Source of the DNA: Crocinitomicaceae bacterium
GTDB lineage: Bacteria; Bacteroidota; Bacteroidia; Flavobacteriales_D; Crocinitomicaceae
Assembly (NCBI GenBank): GCA_022447585.1
Contig: JAKVAR010000014.1
Coordinates: 309,130-373,129, forward strand
DNA: 64,000 bases
Reading direction: 5' to 3'
Shown: in pieces, positions 20,080-29,973 of the stretch
How the letters are laid out: every line of letters starts with the position of its first letter
Position numbering within the stretch: the first letter of the stretch is position 1
Position numbers and translations under genes: made by a program
Notes under the pieces: model-generated
What the model saw: the letters and a program-made list of their open reading frames with translations, nothing else
Databases searched by the model: none
Told to the model about the DNA's origin: nothing

Positions 20080-20751
20080 ATGGATATAATTATTGAGTCA
20101 TCGTGGAAGCAACTACTTCAAAGTGAATTTGAAAAACCATATTTTGAACAGTTAATGGCTTTTTTAAATGGCGAAATAAATGATCATCCCGAGGGTATTT
20201 TTCCTATTGTTGATTTAGTGTTTAGAGCGTTCAATGCGTGCCCATTGGAGAAAGTGAAAGTTGTAATTCTTGGTCAAGATCCCTACCCAACTAAAGGGCA
20301 TGCTAATGGATTGTGTTTTTCTGTTAATTCCAATGTTTCCCCTTTACCAAAGAGTTTGAAGAATGTCTTTAAAGAATTAGAGGATGATTTAGCTCAAGGA
20401 AATAGATTGGATGGAGATTTAAACGATTGGGCGGAACAAGGAGTTCTGCTTTTAAACACGATATTGACAGTTAGAGAAGGTGATGCAGATAGTCACGCGA
20501 AAAGAGGATGGGAAGAGTTTACGGATGCGGTAATAGAAGTGTTGAGTAAAAAGAGAGATATTGTATACATTTTGTGGGGGGCAAAAGCTCAGAAAAAAGC
20601 GAAATGTATTAATGAAAAATTGAATTGTATAATAAAAAGCCCACACCCATCTCCCTTGTCATCTTATCGCGGGTTTTTTGGTTCTAAGCCATTTTCAAGA
20701 ACAAATACATATTTAGATTCGAAAGGGATTTCCCCAATTAAATGGATTTAA
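20080..20751 (+). CDS. ung: Uracil-DNA glycosylase, family 1
   Basis: Removes uracil from DNA in base-excision repair. The length of 223 residues is normal for family 1. The water-activating motif GQDPYP is present with Asp67, as is the uracil-reading region HANGLCFSV. The leucine-loop block HPSPLS, with its conserved His, lies near residue 190. The start is preceded by a TAAATTCG box only 4 bases away, so the mRNA may have almost no leader. It stands between a divergent lipoprotein gene and hemE. Confidence 0.95.
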   Translation: MDIIIESSWKQLLQSEFEKPYFEQLMAFLNGEINDHPEGIFPIVDLVFRAFNACPLEKVKVVILGQDPYPTKGHANGLCFSVNSNVSPLPKSLKNVFKELEDDLAQGNRLDGDLNDWAEQGVLLLNTILTVREGDADSHAKRGWEEFTDAVIEVLSKKRDIVYILWGAKAQKKAKCINEKLNCIIKSPHPSPLSSYRGFFGSKPFSRTNTYLDSKGISPIKWI

Positions 20752-20835
20752 TAAGTTTTATTTATGACCGCTTTAGACTGTTAATGTTTGAACAGATTAA
20801 GCGAATTCAATCCTATGAAAACAACGTCTTTTTAG

Positions 20836-20843
20836 TATCTTCG
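20836..20843 (+). promoter_or_regulatory. Putative -7 box of hemE, nearly leaderless
   Basis: TATCTTCG, one mismatch to TAnnTTTG, 5 bases before the ATG at 20849. Confidence 0.45.
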
Positions 20844-20848
20844 CGACG

Positions 20849-21886
20849 ATGAAATTTGAAAACGATTTAATACTTAGAGCAGCCAGAGGTGAAGATATCG
20901 AAAGGTATCCTGTTTGGTTGATGAGACAAGCAGGTAGGATTTTGCCAGAATATAGGGCTGTGCGCGGAGCGTTAAGTGGATTTAAAGAATTGGTTGAAAC
21001 TCCTGAGCGAGCAGCTGAGGTTACAATTCAACCCGTTGATTTATTAGGTGTAGATGCCGCAATTATTTTTTCCGATATTCTAGTAGTTCCTGAAGCAATG
21101 GGATTAGAATATCAAATGATTGAAAAGAAGGGGCCTTGGTTTCAGAAAACGATTCGATCAATGGATGAGTTAAAATTTGCTCAAACAGATTTTGATATTG
21201 AAGATCGATTAGGATATGTTTCGGAAGCTATTTCAATTACAAATAAAGAGTTGAATGGAAGAGTTCCTTTAATTGGTTTCGCAGGGGCGCCTTGGACGAT
21301 TTTCTGTTACATGACAGAGGGGCAAGGCTCTAAAACATTTTCTGAATCTAGAAAGATACTGTTTACAAATCCAGTTTTGGCACATGAGTTGCTTACTCGT
21401 ATAACGGATGTGACAATTAAGTATCTGAAAGCACAAATCAAGGCAGGAGCTCATATGGTGCAAGTTTTTGATTCTTGGGCAGGAATACTGAGTAAAGAAC
21501 AGTATGCTGAATTTGGATTGAAATATATGGATAAGATTGCGAAAGCAATTACTGAAGTACCGGTTACCTTGTTCGCTAAAGGAGCATATAATTCGATTAA
21601 CGAAATTGCTGCCATGGAGTGTAATACGATAGGAGTTGATTGGAATATGAGGATGGATGAAATTCGAAATTCAATAGGTGACACTAGAACTTTACAAGGT
21701 AATCTAGATCCATGTGCCTTATACTCATCGCATTCTGAAGTGGAAAGACAAACAAATAATATGTTGGATTCTTTTAAAAGTAAAAGACATATTGTTAATT
21801 TAGGGCATGGTGTTTACCCAGATGTCGATCCAGAAAAGGTTAAAACATTTATTAAAACAGTGAAAAATTATGAAATTAACTACTAA
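20849..21886 (+). CDS. hemE: Uroporphyrinogen decarboxylase
   Basis: Decarboxylates the four acetate groups of uroporphyrinogen III to give coproporphyrinogen III in haem synthesis. The length of 345 residues is typical. The signature [11 protein letters not shown] is at residues 26-36, with the conserved IIFSDILV around residue 75 holding the catalytic Asp, [13 protein letters not shown] near 145, and the C-terminal [12 protein letters not shown]. The last 17 bases overlap the start of the next gene, so the two are probably co-transcribed and may be translationally coupled. Confidence 0.95.
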   Translation: MKFENDLILRAARGEDIERYPVWLMRQAGRILPEYRAVRGALSGFKELVETPERAAEVTIQPVDLLGVDAAIIFSDILVVPEAMGLEYQMIEKKGPWFQKTIRSMDELKFAQTDFDIEDRLGYVSEAISITNKELNGRVPLIGFAGAPWTIFCYMTEGQGSKTFSESRKILFTNPVLAHELLTRITDVTIKYLKAQIKAGAHMVQVFDSWAGILSKEQYAEFGLKYMDKIAKAITEVPVTLFAKGAYNSINEIAAMECNTIGVDWNMRMDEIRNSIGDTRTLQGNLDPCALYSSHSEVERQTNNMLDSFKSKRHIVNLGHGVYPDVDPEKVKTFIKTVKNYEINY

Positions 21887-23060
21887 CACGATTAAATTAA
21901 TCTCGACCGTAACGTTTAGCGTTTTGTCTGTTTTTTCTTTTAGTCAAGATGAAGATAACTTAGTGACCAATCCAAGTTTCGAGTCCGTAGGTAAGAACCC
22001 GAAAAGATTAGGTTCTATTGAAAATTCAACTGGATGGGGCTCTCCAACAGGTGTTAGGGCTGATTTATTTACTGATAGTAAAGTTCCAGATATTGCAGTT
22101 CCGGCTAATATTTATGGAAAAGAAACAGCAAAAGAAGGTGAAAATTATGCTGGAATAGTGGCTTACTCTTATGGTAACAAAATGCCTCGTTCTTATGTGA
22201 TGTCAAAATTAGAAGCTCCGCTTAAAAAAGGAATGAGATATTGCGTGAAGTTCAACGTTTCTCTGGCTGAAGCATCTAAATATGCTGTAAATAATATGGG
22301 GGCCAAGTTAAGTAAAAAGCCTTTTGGTATGGATGCTAAGATGTCTATTATTGAAGAGCCTTCATTGTTGCACTTTGATAATGATCAGAAGATTGTTAGT
22401 GCACGATATAATTGGACTGAAATCTGCGGTGTTGTGGAAGCTCAAGGCGGAGAGAAGTATATTACGCTAGGTAATTTCCTTTCTGATGAAGAGACCAAGT
22501 CGGTTCGTATGAAGAAGGACTCTAAAGTTAAAGCAAAAGTTATTATTGCTGCTTATTATTATATTGATGATATTTCTGTGAAATTATTGGATGAGGGCCA
22601 GTTTTGCGATTGTCAAGCTGATGAAGGAGGAAACGAATATTCTACAACGATTTATCACAAAGCAATCAACTTAAATGAAGATATGAATGCTCAAGAAAGA
22701 ATTGAGGCTCAAGAGACGTATTTTGCTTTTGGTAAGTCGAAGCTTGCTACTGAGGGGATTACTTCTTTAGATTTGATTGCTAAAGAGTTAGAGGCAAATC
22801 CAGACTTCAAATTACAGATCAATGGGCACAATAATGCAATGGAAGATTCTGTTGGAGTTGAGAACGACTATTATGCCGGAATGGATAACAAAAGAATTGG
22901 TGCAGTAATGAAATACTTGATGGAAAAAGGAATTCCTGAATCAAGGTTAATTGCATCGCGTAAAGGCAAAGATAAGCCTAATGCTGATATTAAGGAAACT
23001 GATGATGAAGACCTCGTTATGGCAAAGAATCGTCGTGTTACTTTTAAAGTACGTAAGTAA
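21870..23060 (+). CDS. OmpA-family outer membrane/peptidoglycan-binding protein
   Basis: A 396-residue exported protein with a signal peptide (1-25, ending SFSQ). The N-terminal part (about 30-245) is a beta-rich domain starting [18 protein letters not shown], seen in Bacteroidota surface proteins. The C-terminal part (about 280-396) is an OmpA domain with [27 protein letters not shown] and [17 protein letters not shown], which binds peptidoglycan. It overlaps hemE by 17 bases, an odd partner for an envelope protein. A terminator-like hairpin follows. Confidence 0.85.
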   Translation: MKLTTNTIKLISTVTFSVLSVFSFSQDEDNLVTNPSFESVGKNPKRLGSIENSTGWGSPTGVRADLFTDSKVPDIAVPANIYGKETAKEGENYAGIVAYSYGNKMPRSYVMSKLEAPLKKGMRYCVKFNVSLAEASKYAVNNMGAKLSKKPFGMDAKMSIIEEPSLLHFDNDQKIVSARYNWTEICGVVEAQGGEKYITLGNFLSDEETKSVRMKKDSKVKAKVIIAAYYYIDDISVKLLDEGQFCDCQADEGGNEYSTTIYHKAINLNEDMNAQERIEAQETYFAFGKSKLATEGITSLDLIAKELEANPDFKLQINGHNNAMEDSVGVENDYYAGMDNKRIGAVMKYLMEKGIPESRLIASRKGKDKPNADIKETDDEDLVMAKNRRVTFKVRK

Positions 23061-23111
23061 GCCATTATAAATATATTGAAAAAGCTGTTCAGAAATGAAT
23101 GGCTTTTTTTT
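23059..23111 (+). terminator. Probable terminator of the hemE-OmpA unit
   Basis: An 8-bp stem, AAGCCATT (23059-23066) with AATGGCTT (23098-23105), runs into a run of eight T. The loop is long (31 bases), so the hairpin is less certain than the T tract. Confidence 0.6.
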
Positions 23112-23473
23112 ATTGCATCAGTTCGTATTGAAGATATAGATTAGTTTATACTATAGTTGTATTTACTTTATAGTATGCCTGAAAAATTGAATTATTGTTT
23201 GATCCGATTTTAATTTTAATTATCCCATTCAAATTATTTACATGAAGTATCGTGATGAGTTTGTGGTATTTTTTACAGCTGTGCTGCAACATCATGACGA
23301 CCTATATAAATAACATCGTTATTGGAAACAACAATTATACTTGCAAAATGTGAAATCAGATGGATTAATTTGAAGGTTTTGTAACATTATCCATCTATCT
23401 GTTTTATGTGATCACAACCTCCATATTTGAGTTATAAGTTAAATATGGAGAATACGGTAATAGCTTCTCTTTT
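23061..23473. other. Intergenic stretch with a tiny ORF and a hairpin
   Basis: No convincing gene. A 23-codon ORF (23242-23313, plus strand, starting MKYRDEFVVFF) has no supporting context. A perfect 10-bp inverted repeat lies at 23419-23450. The left end holds the terminator of the upstream unit. Confidence 0.5.
23419..23450. repeat. Perfect 10-bp inverted repeat
   Basis: CTCCATATTT (23419-23428) and AAATATGGAG (23441-23450), separated by 12 bases. It lies just past the stop of the minus-strand gene at 23474 but has no T run, so it may be an RNA 3'-end stem or a protein site rather than a classical terminator. Confidence 0.6.
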
Positions 23474-23812
23474 TTAAAGAACAATTACGGATTCCCAATT
23501 TGTTTTTTCTGATTTTTTGTTCGTCAATTTTAAACTCATCGTTCTAGATAGTGTTCCTGATAAAGGCAGTATAACAAAATTCTCTTGTGGGGATGTTCCA
23601 TTTCCTAGCATTTCTAAACCTCCTTCAGGAGCCCATAGATAATCATCAACATGTTCACTACAACTCGCATCTGCTCTTATGGTATCTCCCACGATATAAC
23701 CTGTTTTATCAAAGTTTACGCAATGCTTTACACTTTTTCGACATGAGCTAGTTCCAAGAAACAATATTGAAAATAAAGTTATGGAATATATGTAGTAGTT
23801 TTTCTTAACCAT
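23474..23812 (-). CDS. Small lipoprotein of unknown function
   Basis: 112 residues with a lipoprotein signal (lipobox GTSSC near residue 20-24). The mature part starts KHCVNFDKTGYIVGDTI and looks like a single Ig/PKD-like beta sandwich (DDYLWAPEGGLEMLG), ending SEKTNWESVIVL. No family name can be given. It stands alone, with over 200 bases of intergenic DNA on each side. Confidence 0.6.
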   Translation of the reverse strand: MVKKNYYIYSITLFSILFLGTSSCRKSVKHCVNFDKTGYIVGDTIRADASCSEHVDDYLWAPEGGLEMLGNGTSPQENFVILPLSGTLSRTMSLKLTNKKSEKTNWESVIVL

Positions 23813-24022
23813 GGATATTTAATTTAAAATTATTATCAACTCTAATATAACTATTAATTCAGTTCGTAGTTTACCTTTTTTCGGCATTTTTTCAATTGAA
23901 GTAGCCCTTTAATTGAAAAAAATCTCTAATTGTAAGTCTTAGCTTTTAATGATTCAATCTTTAAGAATCCGTCTAATTTTAACGATCTAATATGAATTAA
24001 TAATTTCTTAACTGAGTTGTTG

Positions 24023-24030
24023 TATCTTCG
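24023..24030 (+). promoter_or_regulatory. Putative -7 box, nearly leaderless
   Basis: TATCTTCG, the same box as in front of hemE, again 5 bases before an ATG (24036). Confidence 0.45.
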
Positions 24031-24035
24031 GGGTA

Positions 24036-24932
24036 ATGGTTATAATCGATTCTCATTTAGTTCCTGAATTAAATTCACGTGTACGTTTTGTAGATTATGC
24101 GATTGGCATATTTCCGCAATTAATGTCCAAGAACAGTGTTAAAAAAGCGATTAAGCGGGAAGAACTCTATGTGAATGATGTTCTCGCGACGCAGGGTTAC
24201 TGGGTAAAGTGTAACGACAATATTGATTTGGTAGATCCTGGTCATCGTTCGCCAAAACCGTATGATTTTGAAATTCCTATTATTTACGAAGATGATCATT
24301 TAGTAGTTGTGAATAAACCGTCAGGTTTAATCGTTAGCGGGAATAAGTTTGAGACTTTAGAGAATGCTTTAGTTGGTAAAATTGAATTGTCAACGCAGCC
24401 GGATGCATGGAAATGGCCAAAGCCTGTTCATAGGTTAGATGCCGCCACAAGTGGTTTGATTATGTTTTCAAAAAATGCTTTTACGCATACAGCTTTGGCT
24501 AAATTGTTTGAACATAAAAAAATTGAAAAGACTTATGTCGCCTTATTGAAAGGAAAGGTTGATGAATCAGTTAAGATTGAAGAACCAATAAACGATCAAC
24601 AAGCAATCTCTGATTTAAGGGTAATTAAGGTAATTCATTCGCTTCGAAATGATTTTATATCCTTGGTTGAATTTAAGCCGCAAACTGGAAGGACACACCA
24701 ATTGAGGATTCACTCAAAACATATCGGTCATCCAATAGTTGGCGATAAGCTTTATGGTGAAATTGGAAATACTTTGCTTAAGAAAGGAATGTTTCTATGT
24801 GCTATTGGGTTAAAGTTTATTCACCCTGTTTTCAAAAAGGAAATGAATATATCAATGGATATGCCCTATAAATTTAAAGCCTTACTAGAGAGAGAGGTTA
24901 GACGTTGGAATAAATATAATTCGACTACTTAA
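24036..24932 (+). CDS. RluA-family RNA pseudouridine synthase
   Basis: Converts specific uridines in rRNA or tRNA to pseudouridine. The 298-residue protein has an S4-like N-terminal RNA-binding part (about 1-75; SVKKAIKREELYVND) and the catalytic domain with VHRLDAATSGL (catalytic Asp in HRLD, about residue 134) and the C-terminal QTGRTHQLRIH and GDKLYGE. The target site cannot be assigned. Its end overlaps the convergent lipoprotein gene by 8 bases. Confidence 0.9.
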   Translation: MVIIDSHLVPELNSRVRFVDYAIGIFPQLMSKNSVKKAIKREELYVNDVLATQGYWVKCNDNIDLVDPGHRSPKPYDFEIPIIYEDDHLVVVNKPSGLIVSGNKFETLENALVGKIELSTQPDAWKWPKPVHRLDAATSGLIMFSKNAFTHTALAKLFEHKKIEKTYVALLKGKVDESVKIEEPINDQQAISDLRVIKVIHSLRNDFISLVEFKPQTGRTHQLRIHSKHIGHPIVGDKLYGEIGNTLLKKGMFLCAIGLKFIHPVFKKEMNISMDMPYKFKALLEREVRRWNKYNSTT

Positions 24933-25734
24933 CCTGTTCCAGAGTTCCTTGAAAATAAGCTCTGTTTCCGTGATAATAATTGCATGTATCTTCGTCAATA
25001 ATCGCTTTATTTTCGACAATTTGAATGGTTAATTTGCATTCATTCTCTCCATAAAATGTCCAGATTCCTTCGGCTTTATGAGCAATTCCTTCAATTGAAC
25101 CCGAATGTCCATTTGCTCCATTTACAGATAAATGAAAAGATGCCATTGAATTTGAAATGGTATTGAAAGTTAACCTGCCCGTTACATCATATTCATCTGG
25201 TTCATCATTGGGTCCCTTATAAATACGAGTGATATGGGTATACTCGAAAGCTGAAAATACCGGCTTGAATTCTTCCTTTACTAATGATGTGACTTTAGTT
25301 CCTTCAAAAATTTGACTTTCTCTACTATCTGGTGTCGCCTTCCATGTTCCTTTGATTTTATCCTCAAGAACAAAATTGATAAAACCAGTTTTTTTCCCTT
25401 GGTAAGTTTCTGTCAAATTTATTTCTCCAGATTTGTCAATTGTACCATTGAGATCAATATACTTCTGATGTTTAGCATAAAAATACCGACCTTTTACAAT
25501 GCTATTTCCAATGTTTAATTCCATTATAACAGTAGAGGCGTATAGACCCATAACCCCTTCAATGAGATGCCAGCTTGATGGAGTTTTAATATTCTTTTTA
25601 TTGTCATTTTCTGATTCAATAGCTCCTTTAATTGGAGCATCTATTTTTATACCGGATGATCCAGGAGATGAACAGGAGTTTAGTGCAAAAAGTGAAAAGA
25701 TTAATGACATTGATGTTAAAAGGAGAAATCGCAT
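24925..25734 (-). CDS. Lipoprotein of unknown function
   Basis: 269 residues with a lipoprotein signal (lipobox LNSC at about residues 18-21). The mature part begins with a Ser/Gly/Asn/Lys-rich linker, then beta-rich segments: NSIVKGRYFYAKHQKYIDLNG and INLTETYQGKKTG suggest a small repeated beta unit. The C-terminus carries KLTIQIVENKAIIDEDTC. The protein resembles the many short exported Bacteroidota proteins that measure surface modification, but no function can be assigned. Confidence 0.65.
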   Translation of the reverse strand: MRFLLLTSMSLIFSLFALNSCSSPGSSGIKIDAPIKGAIESENDNKKNIKTPSSWHLIEGVMGLYASTVIMELNIGNSIVKGRYFYAKHQKYIDLNGTIDKSGEINLTETYQGKKTGFINFVLEDKIKGTWKATPDSRESQIFEGTKVTSLVKEEFKPVFSAFEYTHITRIYKGPNDEPDEYDVTGRLTFNTISNSMASFHLSVNGANGHSGSIEGIAHKAEGIWTFYGENECKLTIQIVENKAIIDEDTCNYYHGNRAYFQGTLEQVK

Positions 25735-25787
25735 AATTCAGCTAAAAAATATTCTCGATATTTATAGAGTACTAATATCATAAACTT

Positions 25788-26291
25788 ATGAGAGAATCAC
25801 TATTTCTACTAACGTTGATAATCAGTTTGGCTGGATGCAAGGCATTAACAAAAGAAATTAAAAAAGCGGTAAAAATTCAGAAAGCGGCTGAAGAAGTGTG
25901 CGATTGCAATAAGGCTAGGGTTTCATCTAATTATGAGAACGGTTATTCTTCAACTACAATAACTTTAGAAGGAGTGAATACCCATGATAAATCAGATTTG
26001 GCGCATAAAGTGTTCAAACATGTTAAGAAGGAATATCCTGCTATATGTAAGAAAGATGAGATTGTCATAAAAGTAAATACAGAAGGGCTTACGCGATATT
26101 TTGTTTATGAAGATTGTGGCGAAATAGTTTCTGAAACTGATTTAGAATACAACGAAGATATAATTGAAATTGAGGTTGAGGAGGAAATTGAAGAGTTGGA
26201 AGAAGAAATACGTGAAGCAGAGAAGGAATTCGAAACTAGAATGGAAGAAATTGGTGAGAAACTGGATAATCTACTAGATAAAGAAAAATAA
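25788..26291 (+). CDS. Small lipoprotein with acidic coiled-coil tail
   Basis: 167 residues. The lipoprotein signal has its lipobox at SLAGC (residue 17). A short alpha/beta domain with three Cys (VCDCNKAR, AICKKDE, EDCGEIV) is followed by a strongly acidic Glu-rich helix (about 125-167, from IIEIEVEEEIEELEEE) that should form a coiled coil. I do not recognise a family. It diverges from the lipoprotein gene upstream with 53 bases between the starts. Confidence 0.62.
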   Translation: MRESLFLLTLIISLAGCKALTKEIKKAVKIQKAAEEVCDCNKARVSSNYENGYSSTTITLEGVNTHDKSDLAHKVFKHVKKEYPAICKKDEIVIKVNTEGLTRYFVYEDCGEIVSETDLEYNEDIIEIEVEEEIEELEEEIREAEKEFETRMEEIGEKLDNLLDKEK

Positions 26292-26474
26292 TATTTTTTA
26301 CTCTCGCTGCGAATTAGTAGAGTAGTACGCTGAATTGAATCAATGTGAATTGTCCAAATAATACCTTATTCCCATTTACCAATAGGAAATTCAAAAAAAT
26401 TAATTCTAATTAATTAAATAATGAGAAACTGATTTACCCTCTTTGTTCTATTTTCTTGAATAAAAGAAATGCAT

Positions 26475-26507
26475 AAAAAAACTCCAATCGAGCTATCGAT
26501 TGGAGTT
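26475..26507 (-). terminator. Terminator of the TonB receptor/lipoprotein unit
   Basis: A perfect 12-bp stem (26480-26491 with 26496-26507, AACTCCAATCGA) with a 4-base loop and a T run on the minus strand, 22 bases past the stop of the gene at 26529. Confidence 0.92.
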
Positions 26508-26528
26508 GAAAGATTTATTTTGAACCCT

Positions 26529-27140
26529 CTATTGGATATTCAAAACGAATGTTAAATCAAAATCAGTATCACCATCATTTGCTCCAGATGTTGCAGTTTT
26601 AACTCCTGGCTGATGCTGCAAGCGCACATTGAAAGTGCCTGCAGATAGTTGAGTTCCTGATGTAACCCAAGTTGTTGATAAACCTACAGGAAATCCATTG
26701 TCGTCTTGATCATTATAATCTAAAGGATCTGATGCAGTATCTACGTTACCATCACCTGTAGGGTTAGTAAATGCATCATTTGAAAAGCTAAAGAAGAACT
26801 GGTGTTCATCATCTTCTTCTAAAATTTCTGCACCGATATCCTCTCCTGGACTATCAAGGTTGTTTGCGATCTCGTATGTAAGGATATAGGTTTTGTTTAT
26901 ATCCAGGTTAATGTCATTCAATATGGCCAAGCTTTGAGCTCCGGACCCATCTGGGTCTTGGGCATTGGCTTCTACTACATCTGCTGGGTCAGAAGCGTTT
27001 GTGAAAACTAGTTTAACATCTGTAATTACTTCGACTTCATTTTCTTCTGCTGGCGGTGCAACTTCTTCTTTTTTACAACTTGTGATAGCAATTCCAGCTA
27101 TTGTCATTGCAATTAATCCGTAGTTTCTAAATTGTTTCAT
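26529..27140 (-). CDS. TonB-receptor partner lipoprotein
   Basis: 203 residues, lipoprotein signal with lipobox ITSC (about residue 19-22). It belongs to a family widespread in Flavobacteriales that I recognise by the acidic EEDDEHQFFFSFS block (about 110-122) and the final TDFDLTFVLNIQ. Databases tend to label it as a periplasmic-binding-fold superfamily protein; no function is established. It lies 37 bases downstream of the TonB receptor on the same strand and shares its terminator, so the two are probably a surface capture/uptake pair. The His and acidic residues would suit metal binding, which is inference. Confidence 0.75.
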   Translation of the reverse strand: MKQFRNYGLIAMTIAGIAITSCKKEEVAPPAEENEVEVITDVKLVFTNASDPADVVEANAQDPDGSGAQSLAILNDINLDINKTYILTYEIANNLDSPGEDIGAEILEEDDEHQFFFSFSNDAFTNPTGDGNVDTASDPLDYNDQDDNGFPVGLSTTWVTSGTQLSAGTFNVRLQHQPGVKTATSGANDGDTDFDLTFVLNIQ

Positions 27141-27177
27141 GATTCTATTTTATTGTTTATTATTTACTCTTTAGTAC

Positions 27178-29634
27178 TTATTTACTTTTTTTCTTTGCTT
27201 TGAATCGATAGTTAAATGTGAAGAGTACATTTACGCCAATTTCATCTGAGAAATACCTCATTTCGTTCAAATAATCTCTATAGTTTTGATTCAAAACATT
27301 AGTAGCCGATATACCCGTTGAAAAATGCTTCCAATCTAAGTTCCAAGAAATATCTAGAAGAAAATAACCATCAGGGGCGTCTTTAAAATCGAAAATTTCA
27401 CTTTCAGGCGTGAGTTCTACTGTTCCATCAATTAGTTCCTCCGGTGCAATCGTTCTTGGGGCTTGAAACTGTGTAAAGGTATATCCTCCTTCAACCGACA
27501 ATTCTGATGATTTAACCTTCCAAAAACCTTTTTGTTTCCAAATAAACTTTTGGCTGATAGAGGCTGGAGGTTGATTAATCAATGTTTCGTTACGAGTAAC
27601 GTTCCATGACCATAAATAACTCAATCGGGTCACTCCTGAAATAGATTTAGTCCAATTTGCTTTCCAACTGTAATCAGCACCAACAAAAAAAGCATTGGTT
27701 TGATCAAAAATAAACACCGGCATTGGGCCCCTAATTGTTCCTATAACAGCCATTGGCCGATCAAAAATATAATTTTCAATATAGTGTGAATAAGCTGTGA
27801 AGGTGTGCTGGTGCTTTTTCTTGCTAATCTTTAATTCATTCGTAAACTTATATCCTCTCTCGGGAGAAACGGAACTTTCATTTAATGGAATCACTTTGTC
27901 AGTTCTTAATTCATTGTTTGAGTTCCAATAATATCTTAGTAAACCAAAAGAGGATTTGAATCCATGTTGCCCAAAACTAAAGAGTTCAGCCATGTTAGGC
28001 GTACGCCAGGCAGTACCTAAATTTGTTCTGAAAACCGTATTTTTTGAAATCTTTTGAATATATCCAATAGAGGCTGTCGCGTTTGTAAACTCAAAGTCAT
28101 CTCTAAATATATCTTGACTAGTTTCTCTTCCTGCTACTGAATTGGATTCATAATCAACACGTACACCCAATTCAAGAGAACTGTTGTTGAACTTTCTAGT
28201 TTCGGTAAAAAACGCACTGTAGCGCATTGATCGATAATTAGGAATAAACGGTGTCGTTTGAGTTCCTGGATTATTGATGTTTTCCTGTCGAAAAAATTGA
28301 ATACCTATTAAACCATCAAGCTTAAACCATTTGGGATGATGCCAATTCAGCTGGTAGTCAGTAGTTAATAATTCTAAATCTATTATTGGTAGTTCAACAT
28401 CTCGTCGGACATCATATTCTTCTCTCTTATTTAATTGTACTCCCGAAATAAACGACAACTTAGCTTGGTCTGAATAATGCCAATTCACCTCTGCCTTACC
28501 CATTTGATGCTGTGTCAATTGACTGGGCTCATTAATTGCGTAAGAAAATGGTCGAATGAATGTAGGTCTATCAGAATTTATAGCATAAACAAAAGCATTC
28601 CCACTTTCAGCAACAGAAGAGCGGAGCAAGGCTAAGTTTTGATCAACATATCCGTAATAAGCGCGAAAGTCCCATTTTTTAGAATGGTAGCGAACCCCCA
28701 GATTTACTGATTTTTCCTCTTTGCCTGAATTAGTCATAATATAACTGGGAGTACTTCTATCGCCAATTTTCGTAAATCCGGCATTCAAAAAATAACTCCA
28801 TTTTTCGATTCCTTGCTCTAAATTGAGTGTCGTATGCATTCCCAAACCATTTGTCTGAAATCCCGTTCCAATATCGATTCCCAAGGGATTATTTAAATCT
28901 AATGGATTAGGGTTAACAATGATTGTCCCTCCCAAAGCTTCAGGACCAAATCGAACTCCTGTAGCTCCTTTAATTACAGTGATTGAATTTGCTGAAGAAA
29001 TATCTATTTCGGGGGCATGTTCTGAACCCCAATTCTGGAACCCATGTTTTAATCCATTATTCAAAATCAAAATTCGATTACCATGAAGGCCATGTATGAC
29101 CGGAAGTTGTACATTGGATCCTGCAGAAATCATTGATACGCCTTCTTGACCAGATAAGAGATCCGCAAGTGACTTTGTAGGTGCATTTTTGATCTCCTTT
29201 TGACCAATATTCACTTGAGAAATGGACTGTATTCCTTCTTCCTTTTGATTTTTACCCACAACCTGCACAGGTCCTAAATCCTGTACCTCTTGTGCCAGAT
29301 ATATAGGTAAAGGTTTGTTATTTTCGTGGTTCCCTCCACACAGCAGATCACAGTAACCAACGCAAGAAACTAATAAACTATCCTTTTCAGAGCAAAGTCC
29401 TCCAATATAGAATTTTCCTTTTGAATCAGTATACCCACCTTTAGGTGAATTCTTTAATTTGATTTTAACAAAGGGTAAAGGCTCGTTTGTTTCTTTGTCG
29501 AAAACTATGCCGCTAACCGAGTAATTACAATCGCTACTTTGCGTCATACCTAAGTGTGATGTAAGCATGCTAATGATCAATAAAATCAACCATTTCGCAA
29601 ATGAAATATTTCCAATATGACCTTTAACTATCAC
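27178..29634 (-). CDS. TonB-dependent receptor, possibly for metal uptake
   Basis: An 818-residue outer-membrane receptor. The start is a GTG at 29634, because no ATG leaves a full signal peptide (hydrophobic WLILLIISMLTSHLG). The order is: carboxypeptidase-regulatory-like domain (about 38-115); plug (about 130-250) with PVIHGLHGNRILILNNGLKH and VIKGATGVRFGPEALGG; then the barrel, ending NVLFTFNYRFKAKKKSK. The HGLHGNR plug style resembles zinc/copper-type receptors (ZnuD/OprC-like), but the cargo is not proven. The partner lipoprotein follows. Direct repeats upstream (29673-29695) may be an operator. Confidence 0.83.
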   Translation of the reverse strand: MIVKGHIGNISFAKWLILLIISMLTSHLGMTQSSDCNYSVSGIVFDKETNEPLPFVKIKLKNSPKGGYTDSKGKFYIGGLCSEKDSLLVSCVGYCDLLCGGNHENNKPLPIYLAQEVQDLGPVQVVGKNQKEEGIQSISQVNIGQKEIKNAPTKSLADLLSGQEGVSMISAGSNVQLPVIHGLHGNRILILNNGLKHGFQNWGSEHAPEIDISSANSITVIKGATGVRFGPEALGGTIIVNPNPLDLNNPLGIDIGTGFQTNGLGMHTTLNLEQGIEKWSYFLNAGFTKIGDRSTPSYIMTNSGKEEKSVNLGVRYHSKKWDFRAYYGYVDQNLALLRSSVAESGNAFVYAINSDRPTFIRPFSYAINEPSQLTQHQMGKAEVNWHYSDQAKLSFISGVQLNKREEYDVRRDVELPIIDLELLTTDYQLNWHHPKWFKLDGLIGIQFFRQENINNPGTQTTPFIPNYRSMRYSAFFTETRKFNNSSLELGVRVDYESNSVAGRETSQDIFRDDFEFTNATASIGYIQKISKNTVFRTNLGTAWRTPNMAELFSFGQHGFKSSFGLLRYYWNSNNELRTDKVIPLNESSVSPERGYKFTNELKISKKKHQHTFTAYSHYIENYIFDRPMAVIGTIRGPMPVFIFDQTNAFFVGADYSWKANWTKSISGVTRLSYLWSWNVTRNETLINQPPASISQKFIWKQKGFWKVKSSELSVEGGYTFTQFQAPRTIAPEELIDGTVELTPESEIFDFKDAPDGYFLLDISWNLDWKHFSTGISATNVLNQNYRDYLNEMRYFSDEIGVNVLFTFNYRFKAKKKSK

Positions 29635-29973
29635 AAATAATATACTTCGTTAGTTTTCACTGAATCACAAATATACGGAGCTTAATGATACGGAGTTGCA
29701 TTAATAAAGGATTATTTTTGTTTTTTGCAGAAATTAACAAAGTTAAATTGGTATTAAATAGCAAAAAAAATCGGAGTTTGATTAATAGCGAGCTCATAGG
29801 TTTGTGATCTCTTGAATAATTTGTGGTCAGAAATTAAGTGCATGATAAAACCTTAAATTATTGAAAATGAAGGTTTCTTTAGTTTCACTTAATCGATGAG
29901 CAAAAAGACTACTTTTGTGTGCTTTCCTAAATTCGAATTTCTCAGAACCGCATGACAAGCTTTATCAAAATAG
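29635..29973. other. Intergenic region upstream of the TonB receptor
   Basis: 339 bases with no gene. It contains the promoter side of the minus-strand receptor, with two direct copies of ATACGGAG, and the 3' end of the hut operon. I see no classical terminator for the hut operon here. Confidence 0.5.
29673..29695. repeat. Two direct repeats, possible operator
   Basis: ATACGGAG occurs at 29673-29680 and again at 29688-29695, a spacing of 15 bases, about 40-60 bases before the start codon of the TonB receptor. This fits a regulator site, but no protein can be named. Confidence 0.35.
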
